This document shows positions 48,672-59,862 of a stretch of DNA of 64,000 nucleotides, piece after piece; positions within the stretch are counted from its first letter, which is position 1, and each line of letters begins with the position of its first letter. The stretch is from Mucidula mucida (taxonomy: Eukaryota > Basidiomycota > Agaricomycetes > Agaricales > Physalacriaceae). The notes below the pieces were generated by a model. That model was not told the origin of the DNA. It saw nothing but the letters and a program-made list of their open reading frames with translations, and made no database searches. Position numbers and translations under genes: made by a program. The stretch spans positions 186,001 to 250,000 of the forward strand of contig JADNYV010000004.1 of the NCBI GenBank assembly GCA_015501055.1, given 5' to 3'.

Positions 48672-50022
48672 ATGTAGGATGTCCTTTCCTTTTAAGCATC
48701 TCTCTCGCAGTCTCATCTACATCCGCGGAAGTGTCGGGAAGCCAGAACGCCTATAGAATCAAATAATCAGCCTTGAAAGTGACGACTATCAAGTATTTGC
48801 TTACCAGCTCCGCGCCAGCAGAGCATACCATAGCGAAGCGAGGATTGAATTTAACGCAGCGCGATGGTCCTGGGTGCCCATCTAACGAAGCTATCGGTCG
48901 CAGAGCCGGTGGACGCCCTCGGGTGTCAACAGGCGGTGGTAGCTTGGTTAAATCCCATATATGGATCTTGCCATCCAGACTACCACTGACAACGTATTTG
49001 CTATCTGGTGTCCAGCTGACCTCTTCCCCGCTGCAACCTTTCGTCGGTTCAATACTAGGCTGAGTTGTAGTTGAACGTCGCTCCAGACCCACATGTCCTT
49101 GAAGCTTTGCGAGGAGATATCCCTCGAAAGCGTCGAGGATATAGTGCGCATCACCAGAACAGCCGACGAGAAGGTACTTTCCATTCGTTGAAAAGGACAT
49201 GGAAGTCATAAAGATTGGACGTGGGGGATAGGATACAAGTTTGAGTGTCTCATCTTCAAGTGCGATGGTGAGGAAGGGTGCTTTATCGTAATTCGCCATA
49301 TCGTATAGCAATATACGAGAGTACTGGTTGACGCCAACTGCGAATACTAAGCCCGAGTAGTCGTATGCGATAATCGGAGCTGCGGGGAGCGCTAGCAAGC
49401 CCCGACAAGATGGACCACGCAAGTCCCAGAGACGAACGGTCTTGTCCAGAGAACCAGACATGAAGCCATCATCGACGGGAGACATTTCCAGAGAAATGAC
49501 ACGCGCCTTGTGGCCTTTAAAGTATTGGAGGTATTTGTTGTCGTGGAGAGAATGATATCGGATCGTGTCGTCCTCCTTGGTCGACGCGTGTATAATCGCG
49601 GTATTCTTGTGCGTGAATCGAGGTATATCGACACCGTACTTTTTGGAGAACAGTGTTTTCAATGGTCTACAACAACTGAGAACCGAATTCAGCTATGAAT
49701 ATTGTAATGCTTACTTGCCGCTTTTGCAGTTGTACAGTCGAAACGTCTCGTCCTCAGCCGCAGTGATGAGTTGGTCGCCTCTGTCATCAAAACTTATACC
49801 AGTTATATGGCGGGGTCCTTGTTGTGGTGGGCGAGGCTGGAAACCGGCCGTGGGTGCTGGGACCGCGTCAACAGCTCCCTTGTATATACGCGCCGGCTTG
49901 AGCTTGGCCTGTGCGATGTAAGAATTGGGAATCAAGCAAGATTTAACTTTCTTCACCATAAGATTATTTGATAGATTCAGTGTGGTCTGCGGTGCATTGC
50001 TCGTGCTCGCTGTTGGCGCCAT
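48672..50022 (-). CDS. WD40 protein Swd2/WDR82-like
   Basis: Subunit of the Set1/COMPASS histone H3K4 methyltransferase and, in yeast, of the cleavage and polyadenylation factor. The N-terminus MAPTASTSNAPQTTLNLSNN leads into ITGISFDDRGDQLITAAEDE, then AIIHASTKEDDTIRYHSLHD, GHKARVISLEMSPVDDGFMS, GSLDKTVRLWDLRG, MTSMSFSTNGKYLLVGCSGD and VSWTPDSKYVVSGSLDGKIH with IWDL, the usual WD repeats. A last intron gives AFWLPDTSADVDETAREMLK and the stop at 48672. Three exons, all in phase. Its start lies 51 bp from that of RPB5 on the other strand, a tight divergent promoter. Confidence 0.9.
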
Positions 50023-50073
50023 GGTGGAGGGAAGGACGATCGGAGTTTGAAATTCATTTTGCCTCTGCTCATC

Positions 50074-50953
50074 ATGGCCGACAGCGAAGAAGCTGCAAAA
50101 CTATGGAAAGTCAACCGCACAGTACACGAGCTCGTCAAGGACAGGGTTAGTCTGCGATAATACAGGCGAACACGGACTGATTCGGGAATAACAGGGCTTC
50201 CAGGTGTCCAACGATGAATTGCTCATGGACCTTAATCAGTTCCGAGAGACATACGCGTCTCAGACGGGTTCTATCGAGTGTGTATCATCCTCAACATCCT
50301 GTATCCCATGCCTAGTGACCCAGCATGTAGTCGAGGTCAACTCAACTTTTACACCAACTCGGTCACAAACCCTACAGACCAAATATTCATTTATTTTTCC
50401 GATGAAAAGAGCGTCGGAGTCAAGACGATGCGCAAGTGCGTACTATAAGCCTCTTGACGAGTCTGCCATATAACGATACAAACAGACTTCTCACTATCCT
50501 TGATGAAAAATCAATACAGCGCGGAATCATCGTCTTTCCCGGCAACATGACTCCCTCAGCGCGTAAAGTGAGTCATTGTGTACTAGTCCACTGCCCCCTT
50601 CTGATCTGTGTATAGGTCATCGTGCAAACCGCATCACAGTACCGATTGGAGGAATTCTCTGAGGCGGATCTACTTGTTAATATAGTCCATCACACACTGG
50701 TGCCGCGACATGACGTCCTGACGACTGAACAAAAGAAAATCCTGTTGGAGAAATAGTACGTGATACGCCTTTCGTGTCTTGGACAACTGGTCTTAACATA
50801 CTTTCCAGCCGTCTCAAAGAGACACAGCTCCCTCGTATCCAACTAGCAGACCCAGTCGCACGATATTACGGCCTACGTAGGGGACAGGTGGTTAAAATTA
50901 CACGGCCTAGTGAGACAAGTGGTCGATACGCGAGTTATCGCATTTGTTTCTAG
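50074..50953 (+). CDS. RPB5: RNA polymerase I, II and III shared subunit RPABC1 (Rpb5)
   Basis: Shared core subunit. [20 protein letters not shown], then [94 protein letters not shown] and the highly conserved C-terminal assembly domain [20 protein letters not shown] with [20 protein letters not shown] and YASYRICF. Five introns, all in phase; length about 225 residues, as usual. Confidence 0.95.
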
Positions 50954-51339
50954 ATGTGTTGTGTAAGAGCCGTTTCAGTCTCAACGGAACTACACTCAAA
51001 CCAGTTCATCTAGATTTCGTGTCCTATCTGTCGACTGCCCTAATCCTTGTATCTTAACTGCATTATATCCATCACGTTCACCTGAATCTCTTGTACTCCA
51101 AGTGACAAGACAGGACGGGGACTACGGCGTCCATCCAGACTGTGTGAGCATACATGAGATTCTTCTAGTTTGCTGTGACGTCGTTGATACTTCCTGTGGA
51201 CTCCCCACAGGGATCGCAAGATACTGTATCAGGCCAACATCCATTCTTCCTGTCACAATACATCGCCCTGACTATACCACTCACAGCGAGCGCGTGCCGT
51301 TGATATCAGATAGCCTCTTTGCAGAAATAACAAGCCAAG

Positions 51340-51546
51340 ATGAAGTTGTTCTCTACCTCGGGGGCCGCAATTCTAGAACCCCGTCGTCCGTACTGTGACT
51401 TTGCTGGCAACAATGCAGCAACCTGTCAGGCGTACTGCGAAACCCGTGCTGTGCTAAGGTACTTTTGTAAGTCCCCACTGACGTTTGTACATAGATCCGA
51501 CTCTTACATCACATCAGCGGATGGCAACACCTGCTACTGTTACTGA
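51340..51546 (+). CDS. possible small cysteine-rich, defensin-like peptide
   Basis: A 68-codon frame holds six cysteines in the order C-x9-C-x3-C-x9-C-x21-C-x-C, ending TCYCY. The C-x3-C and C-x-C spacing is that of cysteine-stabilised alpha-beta (defensin) folds. The N-terminus MKLFSTSGAAIL is short for a signal peptide, so a 5' exon may be missing. A 51 bp GTAAGT..CATCAG segment inside the frame could be an intron; removing it keeps the frame but drops the fourth cysteine. It could equally be a chance frame. Confidence 0.3.
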   Translation: MKLFSTSGAAILEPRRPYCDFAGNNAATCQAYCETRAVLRYFCKSPLTFVHRSDSYITSADGNTCYCY

Positions 51547-52705
51547 AGTAGGGCTCCTGCTTACGCATCTGTGAGTGAACCCGAACCATTGCCATTTACG
51601 ATCTGAATTTTCTGGAGCTCGTTCATAGATTGAGAATGAACTCTTCGAGGTGCAACCTCGAATAAATTCAATCCTGAAAAAGGATTCGGCCAACCACCGT
51701 GTTAAGACCATGCTAAGTTCCACTCTCAAAGACACATGAATGGAAGACTATAGAGAATTACGCCTGTCGCGCTTGTTGAATCTTTTTCTCGCATTCTCCC
51801 GAAGGTTCTTCCACACTCAGGCAGCGAATCGCTACCTACAAGGCCCGAATGACAGGAATTTTTGAACTAGCGGACCGAAGGGCGGCCACTATTACATTCC
51901 AGGTCGGTTTCATGAGCGAGAACCCATCCTTGACTGTCTTATCAAATGCTGTAGATTCATGTCCGTGGCTCGGGGATTCGCCGAACGGTTGATTACCTTG
52001 TCTCGTGGTGAGCGGAAGCCACTGGCAACAGCCTGTAAGCTGTTCAGCAATGGATACAAAGCGGTGGGTTCGGAGCCATTGCATCATCAGGGGCCGACAT
52101 CTTCGAGGGTCAATGGATTGCGGAATGAGCGTTCTAGGTTGGGAACGCCACACAACGCCACTCATTGTAGAGGGGCGCGTATTTGTTCTGCGAAGGCAGT
52201 TCTCTGAGAGTGTTCTGCCACTATTCGGAAAGATTCGCCTGTGTCCGTTCTGAGACTCGCGCCCAACATTTCGGGATGGGAACATTTGGTTAAAGTGCGT
52301 CTTTCTCCAAATCTTTGTAGGAGGGACCGAATCTTTGCCCTTCTTTGACGCGCGTCAGAGTGCCGTCATAGGCTAACTCTGAAGTGTCAACTACTAAACC
52401 TTGTTAATCTGGCATATTGGCACCCAGCAAACTTGATGCACATAGCAGGTATCTGTTCGTTGGCGAGGCGACGCTTCTGGCCCAGGCCAGGCTCGCTGTA
52501 TTTCGACTGGCCACAATTGACGGAACTTTATCTGCCTACGATTGGAAGAAGACCGTTCGGAAACGGATAATCTATGTCCGTCTCGTCCGCCCGTGTCTTG
52601 ATCGGTATGGCGCATGTTGAAGGCAGGGAGCTTTAGGATTACTTTGGCCAAAAATCTAAATCAGCAAAGCGTCGACTAATAGGTGGGCTTGTGCGGAGAC
52701 GTTGA

Positions 52706-52713
52706 CTATAAAA
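52706..52713 (+). promoter_or_regulatory. TATA-like element of the terpene synthase
   Basis: TATAAAAT about 45-50 bp upstream of the start codon at 52757. Short for a promoter-to-ATG distance but plausible in fungi. Confidence 0.4.
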
Positions 52714-52756
52714 TGAGAACCGCTCGACTCTTTGTCGGATAGCTACATCTCTTATC

Positions 52757-54047
52757 ATGCCCTCCCCCCAAAGACAGTTCGTACTTCCGGATCTGCTTTC
52801 AGCGTGTCCCCTGAAGGGCGCGACGAACCCCTACTATCAAAAAGCAGCACGCGAATCGTCGGCGTGGATCAACTCGTATAACATTTTCTCGCCTCAGAAG
52901 CGGGCGTTTTTCGAACGAGGGTACAACGAGCTTCTTGTCGCACACACTTACCCATATGCGGACTACGAGCAATTTCGGACCTGCTGTGACTTTGTGAGTC
53001 AACGCATCGGGTTTTCGCTCCCCCCGCAAGATGCTCATGATCCTTCGCCAAGGTCAACCTTCTCTTTGTGGTCGACGAAGTGAGCGACGATCAGAATGGC
53101 CAGGACGCCCGCGTCACTGGCGAGATTTTCTTGAAAGCCATGGCCGATGAGCACTTTAGCGATGGATCGAAATTGTGCGGAATAACACACGAGTAAGCCT
53201 CGCTTCTACATACTTTCGTTCTCATACTGATCAATGCGTCTTTGTTCAGTTTCCGTCGACGGTATATGCGCCTCGCAGGTCCCAATACGGCCCGGCGTTT
53301 CTTAGTACATTGCAGAGACTACATCGATGCCGTTTCTCGGGAAGCTGAGCTGCGCGAATCAGGCGACGTTCTGGATGTCGCATCTTTCACCGATCTACGT
53401 CGAGAAAATAGCGCCATTCGTTTATGCTTCGCGCTCTTCGAATACACTTTGGGTATCGACTTGCCACACTGTGTCTTTGAGGATCCTGTGTTTGAAAGCG
53501 TATACTGGGCTGCAGCAGACCTGGTTTGCTGGGCAAATGTAATATTTTGTTTTTATTTTCGCCGCTGGCCCCCGTTGACTTGAGATTTTCTTTCAGGACG
53601 TATATTCATATAATATGGAGCAGCACAAAGGCCATACAGGCAACAACATTGTCACGGTGCTCATGAGATCCAAAGGACTCAGCCTTCAGTCTGCGGCAGA
53701 TTACGTCGGCGTATATTTCAATGAGCTGATGCACCGCTTTATCGAGAATAGGAAGAGCTTACCGTTATGGGGAGGGAGCCTCGATGTTGCTGTTGATTCG
53801 TACTGTTAGTGGCATTCAATTCCCGAACCTTTACTCTCGGCTTACTCCGTTGCCACCACAGGCGAGGCACTCGGACATTGGATTCGAGGGAACCTTGAGT
53901 AAGTTGCTTCATCGCATTATTTTTTGTTCATCGATTCATCTCTGTTCCAGTTGGAGTTTTGAGACACAGCGTTACTTTGGAGCGGAACACCTCACTATAA
54001 GAAAGACGCGGCTCGTTACACTGTACCCCAGCAAGGCTGAGGATTGA
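52757..54047 (+). CDS. sesquiterpene synthase (basidiomycete terpene cyclase)
   Basis: Cyclises farnesyl diphosphate. The N-terminus reads [20 protein letters not shown], then [15 protein letters not shown]. Across an intron comes the metal-binding aspartate motif [19 protein letters not shown] (DExxD). Further on are [20 protein letters not shown] and the second metal motif [15 protein letters not shown] (NDxxSxxxE), then [20 protein letters not shown]. The C-terminus [11 protein letters not shown] joins [20 protein letters not shown], the RY pair typical of the family. Five introns, all in phase; no break. The product cannot be predicted from sequence; clade III protoilludene-type cyclases look closest by eye. 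The next gene codes for mevalonate kinase. Confidence 0.92.
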
Positions 54048-54316
54048 AAAGAGGATTCAGATACATAGTTGCAGAAGTAGGCAGTAATAGCGATTAGACC
54101 GCACACATTGTACATTCATTAACTGGAAATCAACGTCTTGAAGCTTACTTCGTCTTTCTGAATATCATGCTCCGGCTACCCACATTCACCGAACTTACAC
54201 TATCAAGATATCAATCTCGGAACGCAAAACAGAACGAGAAGTTGCCTCTAACTGGTTGTACAAAGTAAGTAGATGTAGTTTACAGATATAGAACTAAATT
54301 GAGTTCGCCGGACAAT

Positions 54317-57300
54317 TTACACATACAGCCAACGACCCAGGCTTTCCGCCCAATGGGAAAGGCCGTCCACCTCTTTCATCTCGAACGTAGGGCGCAAATC
54401 GGTTACGTCTTTGGTCTCCGGAGAGGGGCTGTGCGGTGGCGTAACTTGACCAGGCACAGCGACTGGTGAAGACATCTTCGTTCGGTGTTCCGCGTAAGGC
54501 GACAATATACCGAGACCGCTTCCTCCAACTGAGGTGAGGTAGGGATCATATTTGTTGGTGATGATTTCATTCAGGAGCCCTTTCAAAAGTTCGTCCTTGA
54601 AATCTGAACATAGCTGGTTCAATAAATTGAATGGATGATCAGACACTCAAACTCACCGTCCGGGATAAGCGTCACGGCACAACCTCCTCCTCCGGCACCA
54701 GTTAATTTTGTGCTTAAGCCATATGGCGCAGCAAGAGTAGTCTCCCGAATAGTCTCCAACACCGGATGCGATACACCTAGAGAAACGAGGTGCTGATGAT
54801 TTTCTTGGACGAGAGCCTGGAATGAATTTAGAAAAGATCGGACTCCCAAGAACGGATCACGTACAGATATGACTGAGAGAAGATCTTCACGGCTCATCTC
54901 CGGGTCAGCTAGGGCACGACGTGCCTCGTCGCTAATGCTTTGTATGGCGTTCAAGAGACCGGTAACAACTTCGGGTTCCTGTTCACAATTTAGACCGCAA
55001 TCAAGTAGGAAGCTTGAAACCTAACATCTAGTTTCTTCTGGCCAACACCGGCTACTAGTTTCTTTGTATCTCGAGGTACTTTCGAATTGGTCAATAGGAA
55101 GCGGAATGATTTGAACCTGGAAATGATGAGCGAGAACCAACTTTCTTCGGGGACAGCATTCATACCCAGAGATGACCTCCATTCCACTCTTCCGCTCGAA
55201 TCCAGGCCTTGTGTATGCCAAAGCACCGCCATAAACAGATACGCTATTGTCGACGCCGCTTGGATTGCCGTGCAGTATCTTTTCAGCAACGAATGCCCAT
55301 CTATTGACTTCATCCGCGACAGCAGCGGGGATAGCGCGCCGACCTTGGTGGGAAATATGGATGTGCTCTTCGGTGGTCCGCTTAGGTGGAGCGGGGAGGC
55401 TGATACGCTTGTGTATTAGAAGAAGGGCAGTAGCCGCACAAACAGAGAATGACGCGGAAGAGCCGAGACCGGCGCCAATTGGTAAGGTCGAACGAGCTGT
55501 GAAATTGAGTGCAGGTCTAGAAAGTGACCATAGGATAAACAACATATAGAGATAAGTGGTCAACATTAGCTCACCTCACAGCGCCTCGCGTCAAGACGAG
55601 ATACATGTAGAGAAATGCTATGCTGGCTGCACGGGCGTGTGATTGAGCCTCCGTTAGGTCTTTCAGAGGACCCTCGTTAATGGCATCAATCAATGCAAAG
55701 TCTAGTTGCTCTGGATGCTCTTCGTCTATAGCAACAGGTCGTACAGCGTGCCAAGGAAGATCAGCGATTTGCCATTCGTGGTAGAAGTTGTCGATATCTG
55801 CAAAATGCGCGGATATCTTTCTGTCATTGCGGGCACTTGTTAGGCCATAACAACGTAGATCCACCGAAGCCGCTATCGCGGTCTATATTTCCAAGTCAGC
55901 GAAATGTATACTCATTCAACGAAACACTTGCCACTCCGTGCACTACGGCATGTTCACCGAACAGGATGACTTTGCCCGGAGCACTGACAAACCATTCAGA
56001 TTCTGCGGAGCCATTCAGCGCAAGTTTGCCTAGGGCCGAGCTGATGACATCGTCCGCCACTTTACGAGCTCTAATGTATTTATTCTGTAACAAGTCCAAT
56101 TCAATGGCTCCAGCGTCAATTAAAGCATGCTCCAGGTCGTCGAGCAAGTCCGAGGAATCTTCAATACCGACACAGAGGCGTATCAGGTCTTCGGGCAAGC
56201 CACGCGCGGCACGCACTGCAGGATCGATAGACGCGTGTCTGAAAAGAGTTAAATCCTGCGAGGGGCCTATGGCGATGAATACACGTACGACATGACACAG
56301 GGCATGCTAATTAGACTGTTTACACAGCCAAAGCTGACGCTAATGCCCCACAGTCTTGTGGCAGCCACGATCTTCTCGCTGATTTCCTTGTCACCAGTTT
56401 CAAAACTGAGGACAGCACCGCTACCGTCGGCGATTCTTTGGTGTATATCCCTTCCTGGGTGGTCTGGAAGGCCAGGATAGTGTACAAGGAAACCCAGCGA
56501 GTGAAGGTAGGTGGCTACCAGTGCAGCGCTCGCCTGTTGACGATCCATACGAACTGCAAGCGTTTTGACACCGCGAAGGAGAAGGAAAGAATCGATCGGA
56601 GTAAGCGCGTTTCCGACTGAGTTGATGATGAACGCTATTTGCTGATGCAGCTTGTGAGCTGACGAAACGAAACCATGAGACACGGACAAACCTTGGCAAT
56701 GTCGTCTCTGTTGCAGGTTATGACTCCCGCCATAAGATCGTGGTGACCGCTCAGATATTTGGTAGCACTGTCGTAGACGACGTCTGAACCGTGTTCTAGC
56801 GGACGTTGGAGGTATGGGCTCATCATGGTGTTATCCGCGACAATGATGGCGTCGGGAGCACGTTCTTTGACCTCTTTGCTTATGGTGGCCAAATCGGCAA
56901 TCTTGAGCAGAGGATTGGTGGGGGATTCGAGGAGAACCATAGCAGTTTTGCCTGGCTTGATGTATGGATACAGCGTAGTGGCATCCGTGGTGTCGACATG
57001 GTGTACAACGACACCCATGTGAGTCTTCACGTAGGTCAACAGACGGTTCGTGCCACCGTAAAGATCGTCGCCAGCTATGATTTCATCTCCCGGCTTGAGC
57101 AGACGCAAAATGACATCGAGCGCGGCCATTCCTGAAGACACAGTGAAAGCATGGCCAGCCGACGATATTTTGGCTATGTGATGCTCTGCAATGATTGGAT
57201 TAGGAAACGGTTCGCTGGCAAACGAGCAAACCGACCAAGGTGACTCCGTGTGGGGTTTCCGCTCCGACTGTAGTCATATTCACCACCTACGCCCTTGAAG

Positions 57301-57482
57301 GTGGCAGTCTGGTAGATGGGTACGGAGCTGCTGCCATACTGGTCCTTTTGACTGGGGTTTTCGACGGTCGCACAGAGTGTAGAGAAACGGTACGGTTTCC
57401 GAGCGCGCAGTGGAGATTCAGGCTCCGGGGTGGGCAGGTCGTGGACCAATTTGGGGTCGATGGAAGGAGCCATTTCGCGCAA
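54317..57482 (-). CDS. apparent fusion: cystathionine beta-lyase (N) and mevalonate kinase (C)
   Basis: About 900 residues. The N-terminal half is a PLP enzyme of methionine synthesis: YQTATFKGVGGEYDYSRSGN, HAFTVSSGMAALDVILRLLK, VADNTMMSPYLQRPLEHGSD, the PLP lysine in DSATKYLSGHHDLMAGV, and RAARGLPEDLIRLCVGIED. The same exon runs on without stop or Met through LEHALIDAGAIELDLLQNKY and SALGKLALNGSAESEW into SAPGKVILFGEHAVVHG, the first motif of mevalonate kinase. There follow LPIGAGLGSSASFSVCAATA, HGNPSGVDNSVSVYGGALAY and STKLTGAGGGGCAVTLIPD, all GHMP-kinase motifs. The C-terminal tail is Ser/Pro-rich. The intron after VVHGV uses a GC donor (GTG|GCAAGT, 55931). No frame break. Start could be 57482 or 57473. 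Confidence 0.85.
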
Positions 57483-57657
57483 TGTCGGGCAATTGAGCGG
57501 ACTAAAAGAGCATCAAGGTGGTTCAAAACAGAAAGGCAAGTAAATAGTGAAATCAATGCATTGCGATGGCGTGCTCGCTCTCGCCCGTCGCCGGTGTGCC
57601 CCCGGTTCGGACATTCGGACCCACTCCTGAAAACATCATATTCAACTTGTAATACAA

Positions 57658-58326
57658 ATGCCACCTAGAGAGCGCTGTACGGACGCGTATTCTCGCCGTA
57701 AACAGTAATCTTATCGTTTCAACTTTAGATTCTGTGCGCCAGGTAAACGCGAATCAAGGCGGTCTTGATCCAGAGGTCGTCGCAGCGCGGCAACGTAGGC
57801 ATTTGGATCAGTTGGAGGTGTGCTCTCTGCGTCCAGGAGAATCCACTCATAACTCCTTCCTTTCAGCGGTCAAATCATGCAGACACTAACATCGTAGCTG
57901 TCGACGACGAGGACGGTGACGGCAAATATGGCAAGAAGAGCCGCGCCAGGCAGCTCATCTCGGACAAGAGAAGTGTCAAGCTGCTTGGCTCGTCCCCAGC
58001 CGCGACGAAGAAAAAGTCGACAATGAACGTTCGAACAGCACTTTTATACCCCAAGAGTTTTGCTACCTTGATTGAGGAATCAGTAAGACTTGAGTTGTCG
58101 TACAACAGTGGCGCTAACCATATTATAGGAAATAAAAGACCTCCCGCCAACCGTGCCAACCTACTTGACGGCGGCTTGTCCACCCTCAAAATATCCACCG
58201 CGTACATTATGCTCGGTGTGCGGATACTGGGGACATTACAAGTGTCAGAAATGCGCATTATCTTACTGTGACATGAATTGCGAATCCATTCACAACGAGA
58301 CGCGATGCGAGAGGCGTGTCATCTAA
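57658..58326 (+). CDS. HIT zinc-finger protein ZNHIT1/Vps71-like
   Basis: Subunit of the SWR1/SRCAP chromatin remodeller that deposits H2A.Z. Spliced exons give VNANQGGLDPEVVAARQRRH, LDQLE, RSNHADTNIVAVDDEDGDGK, NVRTALLYPKSFATLIEES, EIKDLPPTVPTYLTAACPPS and the C-terminal HIT finger TLCSVCGYWGHYKCQKCAL, SYCDMNCESIHNETRCERRV, with all Cys/His ligands. The first exon (MPPRERCTDAYSR) needs a 31 bp intron, unusually short, so the true start may differ. The gene is divergent from the lyase/mevalonate kinase gene, 175 bp apart. Confidence 0.85.
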
Positions 58327-58426
58327 TGTGTCCTCGGACGCGCTTGTAGTACTACTACTCACGGGGGAGGCAAAAATATCTTTGCTAAAGTCACGCGCTA
58401 CTGGCCCTCTCCACTCTACGTCCATC

Positions 58427-59862
58427 ATGGCTGGCATCGTTTCTACCATCGACTTTCAGCCTTTTCTTTCCGGCAATGCGACCGAGAAACAAGCGACCGC
58501 TGATGCCATCACTCAATCTCTTCAGACTACCGGATTCGTTGTTCTCGTCAATCATGGTATTGCGGAAGCGAAAGTGGCGGGCATGTTTGATTGGGTATGC
58601 GCCGCGGTAACAGATCTTGCCGAATCTCAATGTTACAGTCGAAAGAGTTCTTTTCGAAACCGCTGGAGATAAAGAATTTGGCACCTCATCCCGCATCAGG
58701 AGCTCACCATCGAGGTTTGCTATTCGATGACGTGTAACTCGCTGTAACACACATCCTTCAGGATTCTCCACGGTTGGTCAGGAAAAGATTAGTCAAAACG
58801 ACCATGATGGGGTACGGAATCAAAAGACACTAACCTCTATCAAGGAGAGCTTCGAATGTGGCTCAGAGGATAACCTTGGCATGCCCAATATTTGGCTCCC
58901 AGACCCAGTCCTTCCTGGCTTTAAGGAAGCATGCCTAGATTTCTACAATGTTAGTTCAATCGAGCGCAAATACTTCTAGCGCGGCCGGAGACTGACCTTG
59001 ATCGAAAGGTGTGCCACATAGCGGAACTCAAGGTCCTCGAAGCAATCGCTTGTGGACTCGGATTAACGCAGACACATTTCTCGGAGTACTTTACCGGGGC
59101 CGATAATCAGCTTCGCATTTCTCATTACCCTAGGCTAGCGCAAGTCTATGGTCCTAACAGCCAATAGCTCTGACGCACTTGTTCTAGCGTCCCAACGCGT
59201 GACCTTGACGAAGAGAAAGTTGCCCGCATCTCTGCCCATTCCGATTACGGTGGCATAACGCTGCTCTCTCAAGATGACATCGGAGGTCTTGAAGTTGAAG
59301 ATCCAGCCCAGGCAGGCGTATTTCGGGTAAGACCATCACGATTTCTCGATCTACGTGAGGCATCGTCTGATACTGCTCTGCTAGCCAATTCCGCCTGTAC
59401 CCGGAAGTATGGTGGTGAATGTCGGTGACTTGTTGATGCGCTGTACGTGTTCTCCAGTATGGACCTAAGACAGGATTTATGATTTGCGCAGGGACAAATG
59501 ACTCTCTTCGAAGCACGGTCCATCGCGTTGTCGCGCCGTGCAACCGAGAGGGTGTCTTTGAAATGACCCCAGCGCGATATTCCATTCCATACGTGAGTAT
59601 GTAACAATCCTGTACGACTGCAGACTCAGGATCTCAACAGTTTTGTGCACCGGTCGGTATCCGCGTTGCTCGTGTTGACACGTATCTCAGAGCATTTCAG
59701 GCGTATGATACTCTCATAAGCCCTCTACCAGGGACTTGGTCCGACCAGAAACCGAAGAAGTATAAATCTGTCAAGGTAAAATCTTCCCCCTTTTCGTCTT
59801 CTGAATTGACACACGCACAGGCTGGAGACTACTTTGTTCAACGACTTGAAGAGACATATTGA
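58427..59862 (+). CDS. 2-oxoglutarate-Fe(II) dioxygenase, isopenicillin N synthase-like
   Basis: MAGIVSTIDFQPFLSGNATE opens the DIOX N-terminal domain, with TGFVVLVNHGIAEAKV, SKEFFSKPLEIKNLAPHPAS and GFSTVGQEKISQND. The catalytic domain has KVLEAIACGLGLTQTHFSEY, the HxD iron motif AHSDYGGITLLSQDDIGGLE, GSMVVNVGDLLMR and RSTVHRVVAPCNREGVF carrying the second His, then ARYSIPYFCAP with the Arg for 2-oxoglutarate. It ends AGDYFVQRLEETY. About nine short introns, all in phase. Such enzymes act on many small molecules; proximity to a terpene synthase suggests a tailoring role, but general metabolism is equally possible. Confidence 0.88.

Larger units (their letters stand above)
50954..52756. other. 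1.8 kb region without a firm gene
   Basis: Apart from the small cysteine-rich frame at 51340-51546 (listed separately) I see only unrelated open frames, such as one on the minus strand at 51836-52285 with no known motifs. The final 100 bp carry a TATAAAAT element at about 52706-52713, likely the promoter of the terpene synthase. Confidence 0.45.

Noticed and set aside
54317..56216. A separate mevalonate kinase gene starting near 56216
   Set aside because: The Met at 56216 lies inside the conserved lyase C-terminus and no in-frame Met occurs between that domain and the kinase motif, so a separate start is not supported.
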